64,000 nt of DNA from assembly GCA_026394055.1 (NCBI GenBank), contig JAPKYZ010000024.1, positions 1 to 64,000 on the forward strand. Reading direction: 5' to 3'. The notes under the pieces are model-generated. The model saw only the letters and a program-made list of their open reading frames with translations, searched no databases and was not told the DNA's origin. The position numbers and the translations under genes were made by a program. The stretch comes from Acidobacteriota bacterium. Lineage in GTDB: Bacteria; Acidobacteriota; Terriglobia; Bryobacterales; Bryobacteraceae. Of this stretch, positions 1 to 10,452 are shown in pieces. How positions within the stretch are numbered: position 1 is the first letter of the stretch; the number at the start of each line of letters is the position of its first letter.

Positions 1-56
1 AAGCGCTGACCTCGGTGATCGAGTATCCGGGCAAGTTGTACTCGGACAACCAATGA
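1..56 (+). CDS. nuoG: NADH-quinone oxidoreductase subunit G, C-terminal end (partial)
   Basis: An open frame enters the window from the left (first full codon at 3) and ends at TGA 54-56; the last residues read ALTSVIEYPGKLYSDNQ. Its stop overlaps the nuoH start as ATGA, which indicates translational coupling. NuoG normally precedes nuoH in complex I operons, and its C-terminus commonly ends in a short PGKLY-like stretch. The identity therefore rests on position and a few residues only. Confidence 0.45.
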   Translation, partial: ALTSVIEYPGKLYSDNQ

Positions 57-1246
57 ACTATTTTCTTCTGACGTTGATTAAGGCGGGCTTGATCGCCTTT
101 GTGCTGGTCACCGTGCTGGCTTACCTGGTGTGGGTGGAGCGCAAGGTCCTGGCCCATATCCAGTTGCGCGTGGGTCCGAATCGCGTGGGGCCGCACGGGT
201 TGCTGCAACCGCTGTCGGACTTGGTGAAGCTGCTGTTCAAAGAAGGCTTCATTCCTTCGCACGTCAATCTATTCTTCTACCTGCTGGCGCCATTTATGGC
301 GGTGGCGCTGTCGCTGGGTTCGATTGCGGTGATTCCGCTGGGTCCGCAGATCGATGTGTTCGGCATCAAGACCAACCTGGGGTTGGCGGACGTCAACATC
401 GGCATTCTCTTCATGCTGGGCTTAGGGTCTCTGGGTGTGTACGGTGTGGCGCTGGCCGGCTGGGCCTCGAACAACAAGTACGCGCTGATCGGCGGCTTGC
501 GCAGCGCGGCGCAGATGATCAGCTACGAGTTGCCGCTGGCGCTGGCGATTGTTGCTCCGCTGCTGATGTTCAACACGCTCTCGTTCCGGGAAGTGGTGGA
601 AGCGCAGGGCGGCTATCTGTTCGGCTTCATCCCGCAGTGGGCGATCTTCCAACTGCCGGTGCCGCAGATCATCAGCTTCATCATCTTCCTGATCGCGGCC
701 TTCGCGGAAACCAACCGCATCCCGTTCGACTTGCCGGAAGCGGAAAACGAGCTGGTGGCCGGTTTCCACACGGAATACTCGTCGATGTTGTTCGCCGCCT
801 TCTTCACGGCGGAATATGGACACATCACCACGGCTTGCATGGTGGCATCGGTGCTGTTCCTCGGTGGCTGGCAACCCTTGTGGCCTGCTGCCTACGGTTC
901 CGATTTCTTCCCGGTCGTCGCCCACTGGTTCTTCGCGGCCATCTGTTTCTGGCATGCCCGGCAACCGGCCCGCGCCTATGATCGCTACACGATGCCGATT
1001 CTGGGCATCATCCTGTTCGGTGCGGGCGGCCTCTTCCTGGTGCCTTTCCTGAAGCCGATCCTGGTGCCGCTGTTCTGGTTCCTGTCCAAGGTCGCCTTCC
1101 TGATCTTTACCTTTGTTTGGGTTCGCGGCACGCTGCCGCGCTTCCGCTATGACCAGCTGATGCGGTTCACTTGGACGTTCCTGTTCCCGGTCGCCCTGGT
1201 CAACCTTTTGGTGACGGGCCTACTGGTGGCCCTGACGACGAAATGA
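53..1246 (+). CDS. nuoH: NADH-quinone oxidoreductase subunit H (complex I membrane subunit)
   Basis: Membrane subunit at the junction of the peripheral and membrane arms of complex I; it forms part of the quinone-binding site. The two family signatures are present: RVGPNRVGPHGLLQP at about residues 39-53, and the ETNRIPFDLPEAENELVAG region at about residues 217-236. About eight to nine hydrophobic helices are visible. At 397 aa it is longer than the usual 320-350; the extra length lies in the hydrophobic C-terminal third (after about residue 290). The start ATG overlaps the upstream stop. The next gene is nuoJ after only 52 bp, so nuoI is absent from its usual place. Confidence 0.97.
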   Translation: MNYFLLTLIKAGLIAFVLVTVLAYLVWVERKVLAHIQLRVGPNRVGPHGLLQPLSDLVKLLFKEGFIPSHVNLFFYLLAPFMAVALSLGSIAVIPLGPQIDVFGIKTNLGLADVNIGILFMLGLGSLGVYGVALAGWASNNKYALIGGLRSAAQMISYELPLALAIVAPLLMFNTLSFREVVEAQGGYLFGFIPQWAIFQLPVPQIISFIIFLIAAFAETNRIPFDLPEAENELVAGFHTEYSSMLFAAFFTAEYGHITTACMVASVLFLGGWQPLWPAAYGSDFFPVVAHWFFAAICFWHARQPARAYDRYTMPILGIILFGAGGLFLVPFLKPILVPLFWFLSKVAFLIFTFVWVRGTLPRFRYDQLMRFTWTFLFPVALVNLLVTGLLVALTTK

Positions 1247-1298
1247 GACTGGACCATCATATGAGGCCTAACAACAGTAAAAGGAACGGTACCCGGCC

Positions 1299-1808
1299 AT
1301 GATGGGTGTGATCCTATTCGCTATTTTCGCCACGGCGGCCGTCGCCTGCGGCATCAATCTGGTGCTGCAGCGCCACCCGGTCACCAGCGCTTTGTCGCTA
1401 ATCGGGGTGATGGGCTCGCTCGCGGTACTCTATTTGCTGCTGGGCGCTGAGTTTATTGCGGCCGTCCAGTTGATCGTCTACGCCGGCGCCATCATGGTGC
1501 TGTTCCTGTTCGTCATCATGCTGCTGAACGCGGGTGAGGAGCGCAAGATACCGGGCAAGAGTCTCGTCAGTAAACTGATCGGGCTGCCGGTGTTTGTGCT
1601 GTTCCTGGGCTTGGTGGCTTACCTGATCCAAACTCAATACACGCATGCCGGATCGCCGGTGGAATTCGACGCCTTCACCGGCGGCGGACCGCGCGAAGTG
1701 GGCAAGGCGTTGTTTACCACCTACCTGCTGCCGTTTGAAGTGACCTCTGTTTTGATCCTGATCGCCATCCTGGGCGCGATTGTGCTCGCCCGCAAGGAGA
1801 TCGACTAA
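1299..1808 (+). CDS. nuoJ: NADH-quinone oxidoreductase subunit J
   Basis: Small membrane subunit of complex I (169 aa, normal size) with five predicted hydrophobic helices. The conserved segment around [18 protein letters not shown] (about residues 47-64) and the following [12 protein letters not shown] helix are typical of NuoJ. An AAAAGGAA ribosome-binding site lies about 13 nt before the start. It is followed by nuoK after 28 bp. Confidence 0.96.
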   Translation: MMGVILFAIFATAAVACGINLVLQRHPVTSALSLIGVMGSLAVLYLLLGAEFIAAVQLIVYAGAIMVLFLFVIMLLNAGEERKIPGKSLVSKLIGLPVFVLFLGLVAYLIQTQYTHAGSPVEFDAFTGGGPREVGKALFTTYLLPFEVTSVLILIAILGAIVLARKEID

Positions 1809-1836
1809 AGCCCCGGCTTGGAGGCTCGAACCGCCC

Positions 1837-2172
1837 ATGGATTTTACCCTTCCTCCTCTTCCCATTGCGGCCATCCCGATGTCCGCCTACCTGATCCTGA
1901 GCGCCATCCTGTTTGGCCTGGGCATCTGCGGCTTTCTGTTCCGCCGCAACCTGATCACGGTGTTTATGTCCATCGAACTGATGCTGAACGCCGTCAACTT
2001 GAGCTTTGTCGCCTTCTCTCATCAGATGAAGCAGGCCGACGGGCAAATCTATAGTTTCTTTGTGATGGTGGTGGCGGCGGCGGAAGCGGCCGTGGGTCTG
2101 GCGATCATTTTGACGGTGTTCAAGAACCGCGAAACTCTTGAAGTAGACGAAGTCGACAATCTGAAACTGTAA
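1837..2172 (+). CDS. nuoK: NADH-quinone oxidoreductase subunit K
   Basis: Three-helix antiporter-like subunit of the proton-pumping arm of complex I. It carries the conserved Glu-containing helix ([13 protein letters not shown]) and the [13 protein letters not shown] helix. A longer reading from 1780 would overlap nuoJ. The ATG at 1837 is preferred because GGAGG (1820-1824) precedes it at 12 nt and it gives the family length (111 aa); an internal ATG at 1879 is the alternative. It is followed by nuoL after 8 bp. Confidence 0.95.
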   Translation: MDFTLPPLPIAAIPMSAYLILSAILFGLGICGFLFRRNLITVFMSIELMLNAVNLSFVAFSHQMKQADGQIYSFFVMVVAAAEAAVGLAIILTVFKNRETLEVDEVDNLKL

Positions 2173-2180
2173 TCAACATC

Positions 2181-4157
<1,977 letters not shown>

Positions 4158-5729
4158 ATGCTCGATCTGGTGCTCTTCCTGCCGCTGGTTGGCTTTCTGC
4201 TGGCACTGCTGGTGCCCGCCGAGAAGGCCAAGTATTTCGCTCTCATCTTTTCGCTGGTGCTGTTCGTCATCTCGCTGGGCTTGATTGGGCCGGTGCTCGC
4301 CAACCCGGGCGAGTATAGCTTTGTCACCAACACCCAGTGGATCTCGACGCCGAATATCCGTTACCACATCGGCCTTGATGGCCTGTCGCTGTGGCTGGTG
4401 ATTCTGACCACCTTCCTGACGCCGCTGGCCGTGCTGGTCTCCTGGAAATACATTGGCCACCGGATGAAGGAATACTATGCGTTCCTCATCCTGCTCGAAT
4501 TTGGCGTGATTGGCGTCTTCGTTTCGCTGGACCTCTTCCTCTACTACGTGTTTTGGGAAGTGGGTCTGGTGCCGATGTACTTCCTGATCGGTATCTGGGG
4601 ACATGACCGCCGCATTTACGCCGCGGTGAAGTTCTTCCTCTACACGATGGTGGGCAGCGTGCTGATGCTGGTGGCGATCATCTACCTGTATCTCAAGTCC
4701 GGCACGTTCGACTACACCGTCATCCTGCAGCAAATGGCCTCTGGCCAACTGAAGTTGACCCCCGAGGAAGCGCTGCCGCTGTTCCTGGCCTTCTTTGTCG
4801 CATTTGCGATCAAGGTGCCGCTGTTCCCGCTGCATACCTGGTTGCCTGACGCTCACGTAGAGGCCCCTACCGCCGGTTCCGTGATGCTGGCTTCCGTGAT
4901 GCTGAAGATGGGCACCTACGGCCTGGTTCGATACTGTCTGCCGTTGTTCCCGAATGCGGCCCGTCAATGCGCGCCCTGGATTGTGGGCCTGGCGATCATC
5001 GGCATCGTCTACGGCGCACTGGTCGCCCTGGTCCAGCCGAACATGAAGAAGCTGGTGGCGTACTCTTCGGTGTCGCACTTGGGGTTTGTAGTCCTGGGCG
5101 TGTTCAGCTTTAACCAGCTGGCGCTGGATGGCGCGGTCTACCAGATGCTGAATCACGGCGTCTCCACCGGCGCACTCTTCATGCTCGTCGGCATGATGTA
5201 TGAGCGGCGCCATTCGCTTGAGATCTCTGATTACGGCGGCGTCGCGACGCAGGTGCCGCATCTGGCGACGGTGTTCCTGATCACCACGCTGGCCTCGGTC
5301 GGCCTGCCGCTGCTGAATAACTTTGTGGGCGAACTGCTGGTGCTTCAGGGTGCTGCCATGGTGAACATCAGCTGGGCGGTATTTGCCGCGCTCGGTGTGA
5401 TTCTCTCCGCCTGCTATATGCTGTGGCTCTACCAGCGCGTCTTCTTCGGACGCACCTCGCATGAGACTGCCCACCACTTTGAGCATGCCGATCTGCAGCC
5501 GCGCGAGTGGATCGCGGTTCTCCCGCTACTGGCTCTGATGGTCTGGATGGGCGTTGCTCCGATGGGCTTCCTCACTCCGATCAGCGTCGCGGACAACAAG
5601 ACTTTGCAACAAACAAAACTGAACGTGGAGTTCAAAGTGGCTGCACCTACTCCGGTGGCTCCGTCCGCAACGGCGGCGCCCGCCGTCCAGGTAGCCCAAA
5701 CCGCCACGGGGGTGACCAATGCCCGCTAA
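4158..5729 (+). CDS. nuoM: NADH-quinone oxidoreductase subunit M
   Basis: Antiporter-like proton channel subunit of complex I (523 aa). It shows the FAIKVPLFPLHTWLPDAH motif (about residues 215-232), the EAPTAGSVMLA loop and NMKKLVAYSSVSHLG. The last 30 or so residues form an Ala/Pro/Val/Thr-rich tail with no membrane helix, beyond the usual family end. The start immediately follows the nuoL stop, and the 3' end overlaps nuoN by 11 bp, so the two are probably translationally coupled. Confidence 0.97.
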   Translation: MLDLVLFLPLVGFLLALLVPAEKAKYFALIFSLVLFVISLGLIGPVLANPGEYSFVTNTQWISTPNIRYHIGLDGLSLWLVILTTFLTPLAVLVSWKYIGHRMKEYYAFLILLEFGVIGVFVSLDLFLYYVFWEVGLVPMYFLIGIWGHDRRIYAAVKFFLYTMVGSVLMLVAIIYLYLKSGTFDYTVILQQMASGQLKLTPEEALPLFLAFFVAFAIKVPLFPLHTWLPDAHVEAPTAGSVMLASVMLKMGTYGLVRYCLPLFPNAARQCAPWIVGLAIIGIVYGALVALVQPNMKKLVAYSSVSHLGFVVLGVFSFNQLALDGAVYQMLNHGVSTGALFMLVGMMYERRHSLEISDYGGVATQVPHLATVFLITTLASVGLPLLNNFVGELLVLQGAAMVNISWAVFAALGVILSACYMLWLYQRVFFGRTSHETAHHFEHADLQPREWIAVLPLLALMVWMGVAPMGFLTPISVADNKTLQQTKLNVEFKVAAPTPVAPSATAAPAVQVAQTATGVTNAR

Positions 5730-7182
5730 CCTGTGGCCCTCATCGACGGACCTGCTCCGGTTTGGTCCGGAAATTCTCCTGACGTTGATCGGCACGCTCT
5801 TTATGGTGCTGGAACCACTGCTTGACGGGAAGCGCATCTTCCGCACGCTCTCGATCCTCACCTTGCTGGGCGCGGCGGGCGTCACGCTGGCGGCGCACGA
5901 TGCGCCTGGCCTCTCGTTCTCGAACATGGTGATCGTCGATGGCTTTGCGACGTTCTTCCGGCTGCTGGTGCTCGGAGTCGCCATCCTGACCGTGTTCCTC
6001 TCTGGCGATTACCTCGAAAAGGAAGGCCACGAGACCGGCGAATTCTACGCCCTGGTGCTGTTCTCGGTGGTGGGCCAGTGCATTATGGCCTGCGCCAATG
6101 AGCTGATCATGGTGTTTGTGGGCATCGAGATCTCCTCGATCGCCTCGTACATCCTTACCGGCTACCTGCGTGACGACAAGCGGAACAACGAAGCCGCCAT
6201 CAAATATTTCCTTCTCGGCTCCTTCGCCACTGCCTTCCTGCTCTACGGTGTGGCCTGGATCTACGGCTTGACCGGTAGCACCAACCTCACCGATATCCGG
6301 ACCGTACTCAGCAGCCCGAACTTTACCAACTCCGCCTCGCTGGTCGGCATGTCGGCCGCGCTGATGTTCGTCGGCTTCGCCTTCAAGGTGTCCGCCGCGC
6401 CGTTCCAAAGCTGGGCCCCGGACGTGTATCAGGGCGCGCCCTCACCCGTCAGCGCCTTCATGAGCGCTGGCCCCAAAGCGGCCGCCTTCGCCGTGTTCAT
6501 CCGCGTGTTCCTTACCGCCTACGGCCCCATTAGCGACACCTGGACACCGCTGGTCGCGATGGCCGCGCTGGCTACGATGACCATTGGCAACTTCGCCGCT
6601 CTCCGCCAAACCAACATCAAGCGCCTGCTGGCCTATTCCTCGATCGCGCACGCTGGCTATGTCCTCGTTGCCATCGCGGCGCACTCGACCGTTGGCACGC
6701 AAGCCGTAATGTTCTATCTGGCCTCCTACGTCTTCATGAACGTGGGCGCCTTTGCCGTGGTCACCTACTTTGCCCGCAAGGGTGAGCAGTACGTCAGCAT
6801 CGATGACCTTTCCGGTCTCGCCGTGCGCCAACCGGCCATGGCCGCGATGTTGACTATCTTCATGCTCAGCCTGATCGGTGTACCGCTGACGGCAGGTTTC
6901 TTCGGCAAGTTCTACATCTTCAAAGCGGCGCTCGACGCCAACCTGGTGTGGCTGACCATCCTGGGCCTGCTCAACTCCGCCGTGGCCGCCTACTACTACC
7001 TCCGCATCCTGGTGGTGATGTACATGCGCGAACCTGGCGAGGCGACCAACAATATGGACGAAGCGCCCTTTGCTCTTCGTGTCACGGTTTGGGCTTCGGC
7101 TCTGGCGACGCTGGTGCTGGGCGTGATGCCGGGCTTGCTGCTGGATGTTGCGGGCCGCTGGGTGTTAGCCATCGCCCGTTAA
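5719..7182 (+). CDS. nuoN: NADH-quinone oxidoreductase subunit N
   Basis: Third antiporter-like proton channel subunit of complex I (487 aa), about 14 hydrophobic helices. Core motifs are FKVSAAPFQSWAPDVYQGAP (about residues 222-241) and NIKRLLAYSSIAHAGYV (about residues 298-314). It overlaps the end of nuoM and is the last gene of the operon. A hairpin with a T-run at 7210-7240 probably ends the transcript. Confidence 0.97.
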   Translation: MPANLWPSSTDLLRFGPEILLTLIGTLFMVLEPLLDGKRIFRTLSILTLLGAAGVTLAAHDAPGLSFSNMVIVDGFATFFRLLVLGVAILTVFLSGDYLEKEGHETGEFYALVLFSVVGQCIMACANELIMVFVGIEISSIASYILTGYLRDDKRNNEAAIKYFLLGSFATAFLLYGVAWIYGLTGSTNLTDIRTVLSSPNFTNSASLVGMSAALMFVGFAFKVSAAPFQSWAPDVYQGAPSPVSAFMSAGPKAAAFAVFIRVFLTAYGPISDTWTPLVAMAALATMTIGNFAALRQTNIKRLLAYSSIAHAGYVLVAIAAHSTVGTQAVMFYLASYVFMNVGAFAVVTYFARKGEQYVSIDDLSGLAVRQPAMAAMLTIFMLSLIGVPLTAGFFGKFYIFKAALDANLVWLTILGLLNSAVAAYYYLRILVVMYMREPGEATNNMDEAPFALRVTVWASALATLVLGVMPGLLLDVAGRWVLAIAR

Positions 7183-7209
7183 ACCGAGCCATTAGCTACA
7201 TTCACTACA

Positions 7210-7240
7210 AGGGGTCCTATCCGTGGGGCCTCTTTTCTTT
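7210..7240 (+). terminator. Rho-independent terminator after nuoN
   Basis: AGGGGTCC pairs with GGGCCTCT over an 8-nt loop (eight pairs, two of them G-U), followed by TTTCTTTT. It lies 28 bp after the nuoN stop. It overlaps the last bases of the small minus-strand ORF that ends at 7217. Confidence 0.6.
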
Positions 7241-7426
7241 TGCCGTAGACGGAGTATCCGTGACCGCCTCCGCCACGCGCTGGTCCTTGATGATCCGGAG
7301 CGCCTGGCCGCTCAAATCGACAGTGTCCTCAATCGGCCGAACCGGGAAGTAGCCCTGGCCCGAGCTCTGAATCGCCGATTCCATCTTCACCAGTCGTGGC
7401 GTCTCGTAAACTTCCTTGACTCTCAT
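7217..7426 (-). CDS. Small hypothetical protein with a lasso-leader-like N-terminus
   Basis: 69-aa ORF on the minus strand. Its N-terminus reads MRVKEVYETPRLVKMESAI, which fits the YxxPxL part of leader peptides recognised by RiPP recognition elements (lasso peptide precursors); the usual Gly four residues after the Leu is Glu here. The C-terminal half (DLSGQALRIIKDQRVAEAVTDTP) does not look like a lasso core, and no maturase, protease or asparagine-synthase-like gene lies nearby. No Shine-Dalgarno is visible. It may be a real small gene or chance. Confidence 0.35.
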   Translation of the reverse strand: MRVKEVYETPRLVKMESAIQSSGQGYFPVRPIEDTVDLSGQALRIIKDQRVAEAVTDTPSTAKEKRPHG

Positions 7427-7643
7427 GGGCTGATGTTAAGGGAACCAGGAGTGCGCCTCCATCCGGAATAGTCCTGTCCGGTTACTAGCAAACAACCTGG
7501 ATTCCGCGGAATGGTTCGACCTGCTCTCCCGCGCAAAAGTCAGGACGCCCGGCGCCCGCCCGCGAAAACTCTAAGGCATTGACTCGTTAGCTAATGGGAT
7601 GGACTTCCAATCAACTCCGCAAGCCCAGCGCTGGACCCGGCCT

Positions 7644-7713
7644 TCAGCCCCATGCGTCAGCTTGGGGCTTTTCCATGCTCGCGAAGAAGCCCCAAGCTTA
7701 CGCATGAGGCTGA
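7644..7713. repeat. Dispersed inverted terminator repeat, copy 1
   Basis: 25-nt left arm (7644-7668) and right arm (7689-7713) are inverted copies with two mismatches around a 20-nt spacer. Each arm alone folds into a hairpin (AGCCCCATGC / GCTTGGGGCT, GTCA loop) followed by T-rich bases, one arm serving each strand. It lies downstream of nuoN (+) and of the Oar-like gene (-). The rest of 7427-7759 shows no gene or other signal. Confidence 0.8.
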
Positions 7714-7759
7714 TCAAAGCCCGCAACACCTGACGCGATTCAGCGGAACAGTCTACCGG

Positions 7760-10405
7760 CTAAAACTGCAGTTGGAGGGTGAAGCGGAAGGCGCGGCCGT
7801 CGTTCAGCGTGTTCGTGATCTTGCCAAACGCAGGGGAGGAGAGGTCGGGGTTCGGCTCGGCGAACTGGGGCGAGTTGGTGGCGTTGATCGCCTCGCCGCG
7901 CAGCGTGACGCGGCGCTCGCCCGTGGCGCTCCAGGTCTTCGAGAGGCCCAGGTTCAAGTTCAAGATGCCGCCCCGGCGGAAGGTGTTCAAGCCGATATTC
8001 CCGCGCTCATCGGTGGGGCGAATGAAGCCAAAGGCCGCCCGAGGTAGCAACCGCGCCGAATCATCGGGGTGATTCACTGCGCGCCCCAAAATCGATGGAT
8101 CGAGGATGTTCGGCCGGTCACCATTGGTGCCGTCCACATTGCCAAAGCCCGGGCCATCGGAGCCCGTAATCACCGAAAACGGCATCCCCGTCTTCGCCAA
8201 CCAAACTCCCGAAAAGCCCCAGCCTCCGACCGTCTCCCGCAACAGCCGGTGTGCACCCAAACGGGGCAACTGGTAGCGCAGGCGGCTGAGCAGGGCATGC
8301 GATTGATCAAACGCGCTTACCGCTCGCAGATCCGGCTGCAGTATGCTCTCGCTTTGCGAATAGCCCTGCCGGGCATCATCGCCGGCGCCGGTATTGAGGA
8401 AATTGCCGCCATTGTCCAGCGCCTTACTGAACCAGTAGGAGAAATCGAGCGTCACGCCTCGCCATTCAGGCACCACCAGCGTGGCCCGAGCCGCATCGAA
8501 ATAGGCGCGGGAGCCATTCATCACCGGGCGCACCTCAAACAACCGCGGGTTGGCGCGCCGGTCATTGATGGTCGCCGTGGTCTGGGCGATGCCGGCCACG
8601 GGATGAGCGCGATTGGTGTGCCACAGCAGGAACAGCTTATGGCTCCGGCTGCCCACATAGCCCAACTGCAGCCGCCACTTGTTCGCGAGCACCATCTCCC
8701 AACTGGCGTTGTATTGGTGCGAATAGGGCGATACCAGATTGCTGGGGAGGACAAAGACCGTCGCCCGCCCGGTGGGAGACAGGTCGGCCCCCGCCAACGG
8801 ATTCAGCAAATCGGGAACCTGGACTTCCGGCTTCAAAAACTGCGGGGGGTTCCAGCGCAGTGACTGGAATGTGGTGGCAAAGATCTCCCCAAACTGCACG
8901 CTGTAGGCCGCTCGAACCACACCCCACCGCGGTGGCAGCCGCCAGGCCAGCCCAAAGCTTGGCGCCAGATTATTGCAGTCGCAATGGAACGGGATATCCG
9001 TCAGGCCATTCACTTCATAAGGGCCCGATTGCGGTTGATAGCGCAACCCGGTGGAGAGCGTCAGATTCGAGCGCACCTTGATGGTGTCCGCGACAAAGTA
9101 GTGCTGCTCCCAATTGCGGAAGCCCCGCGCTAGCTCGCCTTGGCCAAATGAGAACCGGCTCGGGATGCCCAAGCGGAAATTGGTGATGGCGTCACGTCCG
9201 AAGTCGTTGCGAAAGTACCAATTGCCACGATTCGAGGACACTTCCCGCCCGTTGAACTGCAACCGCGTCAAAGAGCCGCCAAAGGAGAGCTGATGCCGTC
9301 CGCTCTGGTGGGTGACCAGTGCCGCATAGCGGAACCGATTCTGCATCCGGTCGATCGGGATGCCCGACCCCGGACCCAACGTCGTGTAGACGGTCCCAAT
9401 CTGCACCTGTGGCCCAACGGCATTCGCCTCCGGCACCAGCAGCGAATGGGCCCGATCGAAGCCCAACGTGAACTGGCCCACCGTTTGCGGCCGGAAAACG
9501 CGCTGCCACGTCAGCCGGGCCGAATGGTTCTTCGTGGTCGTGTCGGGGTTCTGGCCCGCGACAAACTGGAAGGCATCCACCCGCTGATTCATGTAGGTGT
9601 GCCGCGCCACCAGGCGATCCTTGCTGCCTAGCACCTGCTCAAAGCGTAGGGAGCTGTTATCGGTGTTGATCAACTGCGGCGCGTTCGTATTGAGCGCGCG
9701 CGGATCGATATCGGGGCGATTGGGCAGCGTGGTGGGGTAGGCGCGCATCCAACGCTCAATGATGGAGCGAATGCGCGGGTCCGTCGCCAGGGGCACCCGC
9801 TCCTCCGGACGCGGCACCAGGATGTTGCCATTCACCTGACCCCGCAACTTCTGCTGGGAGCCATCGACGGAAAGCCAGGCCTTGCGCCACAGCGGAACCA
9901 GCGCCGAAACTCCGTACTCATTCTCGCGGGCCGGTTGCACGCCGCCTACCTGGAAGAAGGAACGCGCGGTGGTGGCGCTGTTGGAGTGGGTCCAAAATGC
10001 GGTGCCGTGAATGGCGGAGGTCGGCTTGCCGCTGGGCAGATGGATCGGCGTACCGGGCGCCGTGCCGAACTCGGCCCCGAAGTAGCTGCGGACGGGCGAA
10101 AAATCAGACACGATCGTGGCACTGGTGCCCAGGCGCTTACGCAGCTCCTGCATGCCGTTGTTGTCGATCAGGTTGAACTGAACATTCTCGTTGCGGCGGC
10201 TCTCGCCGGACTGGGTATCGGTCTTGCCCAATACGTTGGCCGATGCACCTTCACTCACGCTTAAAGCCGCGGGCCGGGCGGCCGCTGCGGGCGTCTGCTC
10301 GGTGGCCGCAGGACGACTCTCCGCTACTGGCGTGGCGGACTGAGGGGGACGAACGTTTGCCACGTCCGCATACGAATGCAGAACCAACACCGCGAGACTC
10401 AACAA
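7760..10405 (-). CDS. Oar-like TonB-dependent outer-membrane beta-barrel protein
   Basis: 881-aa secreted barrel protein of the Oar/TonB-dependent type abundant in Acidobacteriota. Visible are a hydrophobic N-terminal signal (LSLAVLVLHSYA), a low-complexity Ala/Pro/Thr segment, then long alternating beta-strand sequence. Barrel landmarks include FDQSHALLSRLRYQLPRLG and a final aromatic residue (TLQLQF) as outer-membrane proteins need. The usual N-terminal carboxypeptidase-regulatory domain of Oar proteins (normally 1000-1200 aa in total) is missing and no clear plug is seen. The start is TTG at 10405, with a TAGACT box 7 nt before it; no ATG is available nearby. The substrate is unknown. Confidence 0.8.
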   Translation of the reverse strand: MLSLAVLVLHSYADVANVRPPQSATPVAESRPAATEQTPAAAARPAALSVSEGASANVLGKTDTQSGESRRNENVQFNLIDNNGMQELRKRLGTSATIVSDFSPVRSYFGAEFGTAPGTPIHLPSGKPTSAIHGTAFWTHSNSATTARSFFQVGGVQPARENEYGVSALVPLWRKAWLSVDGSQQKLRGQVNGNILVPRPEERVPLATDPRIRSIIERWMRAYPTTLPNRPDIDPRALNTNAPQLINTDNSSLRFEQVLGSKDRLVARHTYMNQRVDAFQFVAGQNPDTTTKNHSARLTWQRVFRPQTVGQFTLGFDRAHSLLVPEANAVGPQVQIGTVYTTLGPGSGIPIDRMQNRFRYAALVTHQSGRHQLSFGGSLTRLQFNGREVSSNRGNWYFRNDFGRDAITNFRLGIPSRFSFGQGELARGFRNWEQHYFVADTIKVRSNLTLSTGLRYQPQSGPYEVNGLTDIPFHCDCNNLAPSFGLAWRLPPRWGVVRAAYSVQFGEIFATTFQSLRWNPPQFLKPEVQVPDLLNPLAGADLSPTGRATVFVLPSNLVSPYSHQYNASWEMVLANKWRLQLGYVGSRSHKLFLLWHTNRAHPVAGIAQTTATINDRRANPRLFEVRPVMNGSRAYFDAARATLVVPEWRGVTLDFSYWFSKALDNGGNFLNTGAGDDARQGYSQSESILQPDLRAVSAFDQSHALLSRLRYQLPRLGAHRLLRETVGGWGFSGVWLAKTGMPFSVITGSDGPGFGNVDGTNGDRPNILDPSILGRAVNHPDDSARLLPRAAFGFIRPTDERGNIGLNTFRRGGILNLNLGLSKTWSATGERRVTLRGEAINATNSPQFAEPNPDLSSPAFGKITNTLNDGRAFRFTLQLQF

Positions 10406-10412
10406 TCTCTTA

Positions 10413-10418
10413 AGTCTA
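10413..10418 (-). promoter_or_regulatory. Possible -10 box for the Oar-like gene
   Basis: TAGACT on the minus strand, 7 nt before the TTG start at 10405. This fits the start-proximal -10 pattern seen across the window. The divergent gene begins only 47 bp away, so the two promoters share this short region. Confidence 0.35.
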
Positions 10419-10440
10419 TCCCGTTACAGCCCGTCCTTGA

Positions 10441-10446
10441 TATGCT
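10441..10446 (+). promoter_or_regulatory. Possible -10 box for the esterase-propeller gene
   Basis: TATGCT six nt before GTG 10453 (three nt before GTG 10450). This spacing is the reason for preferring the second GTG. Confidence 0.35.
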
Positions 10447-10452
10447 CGCGTG

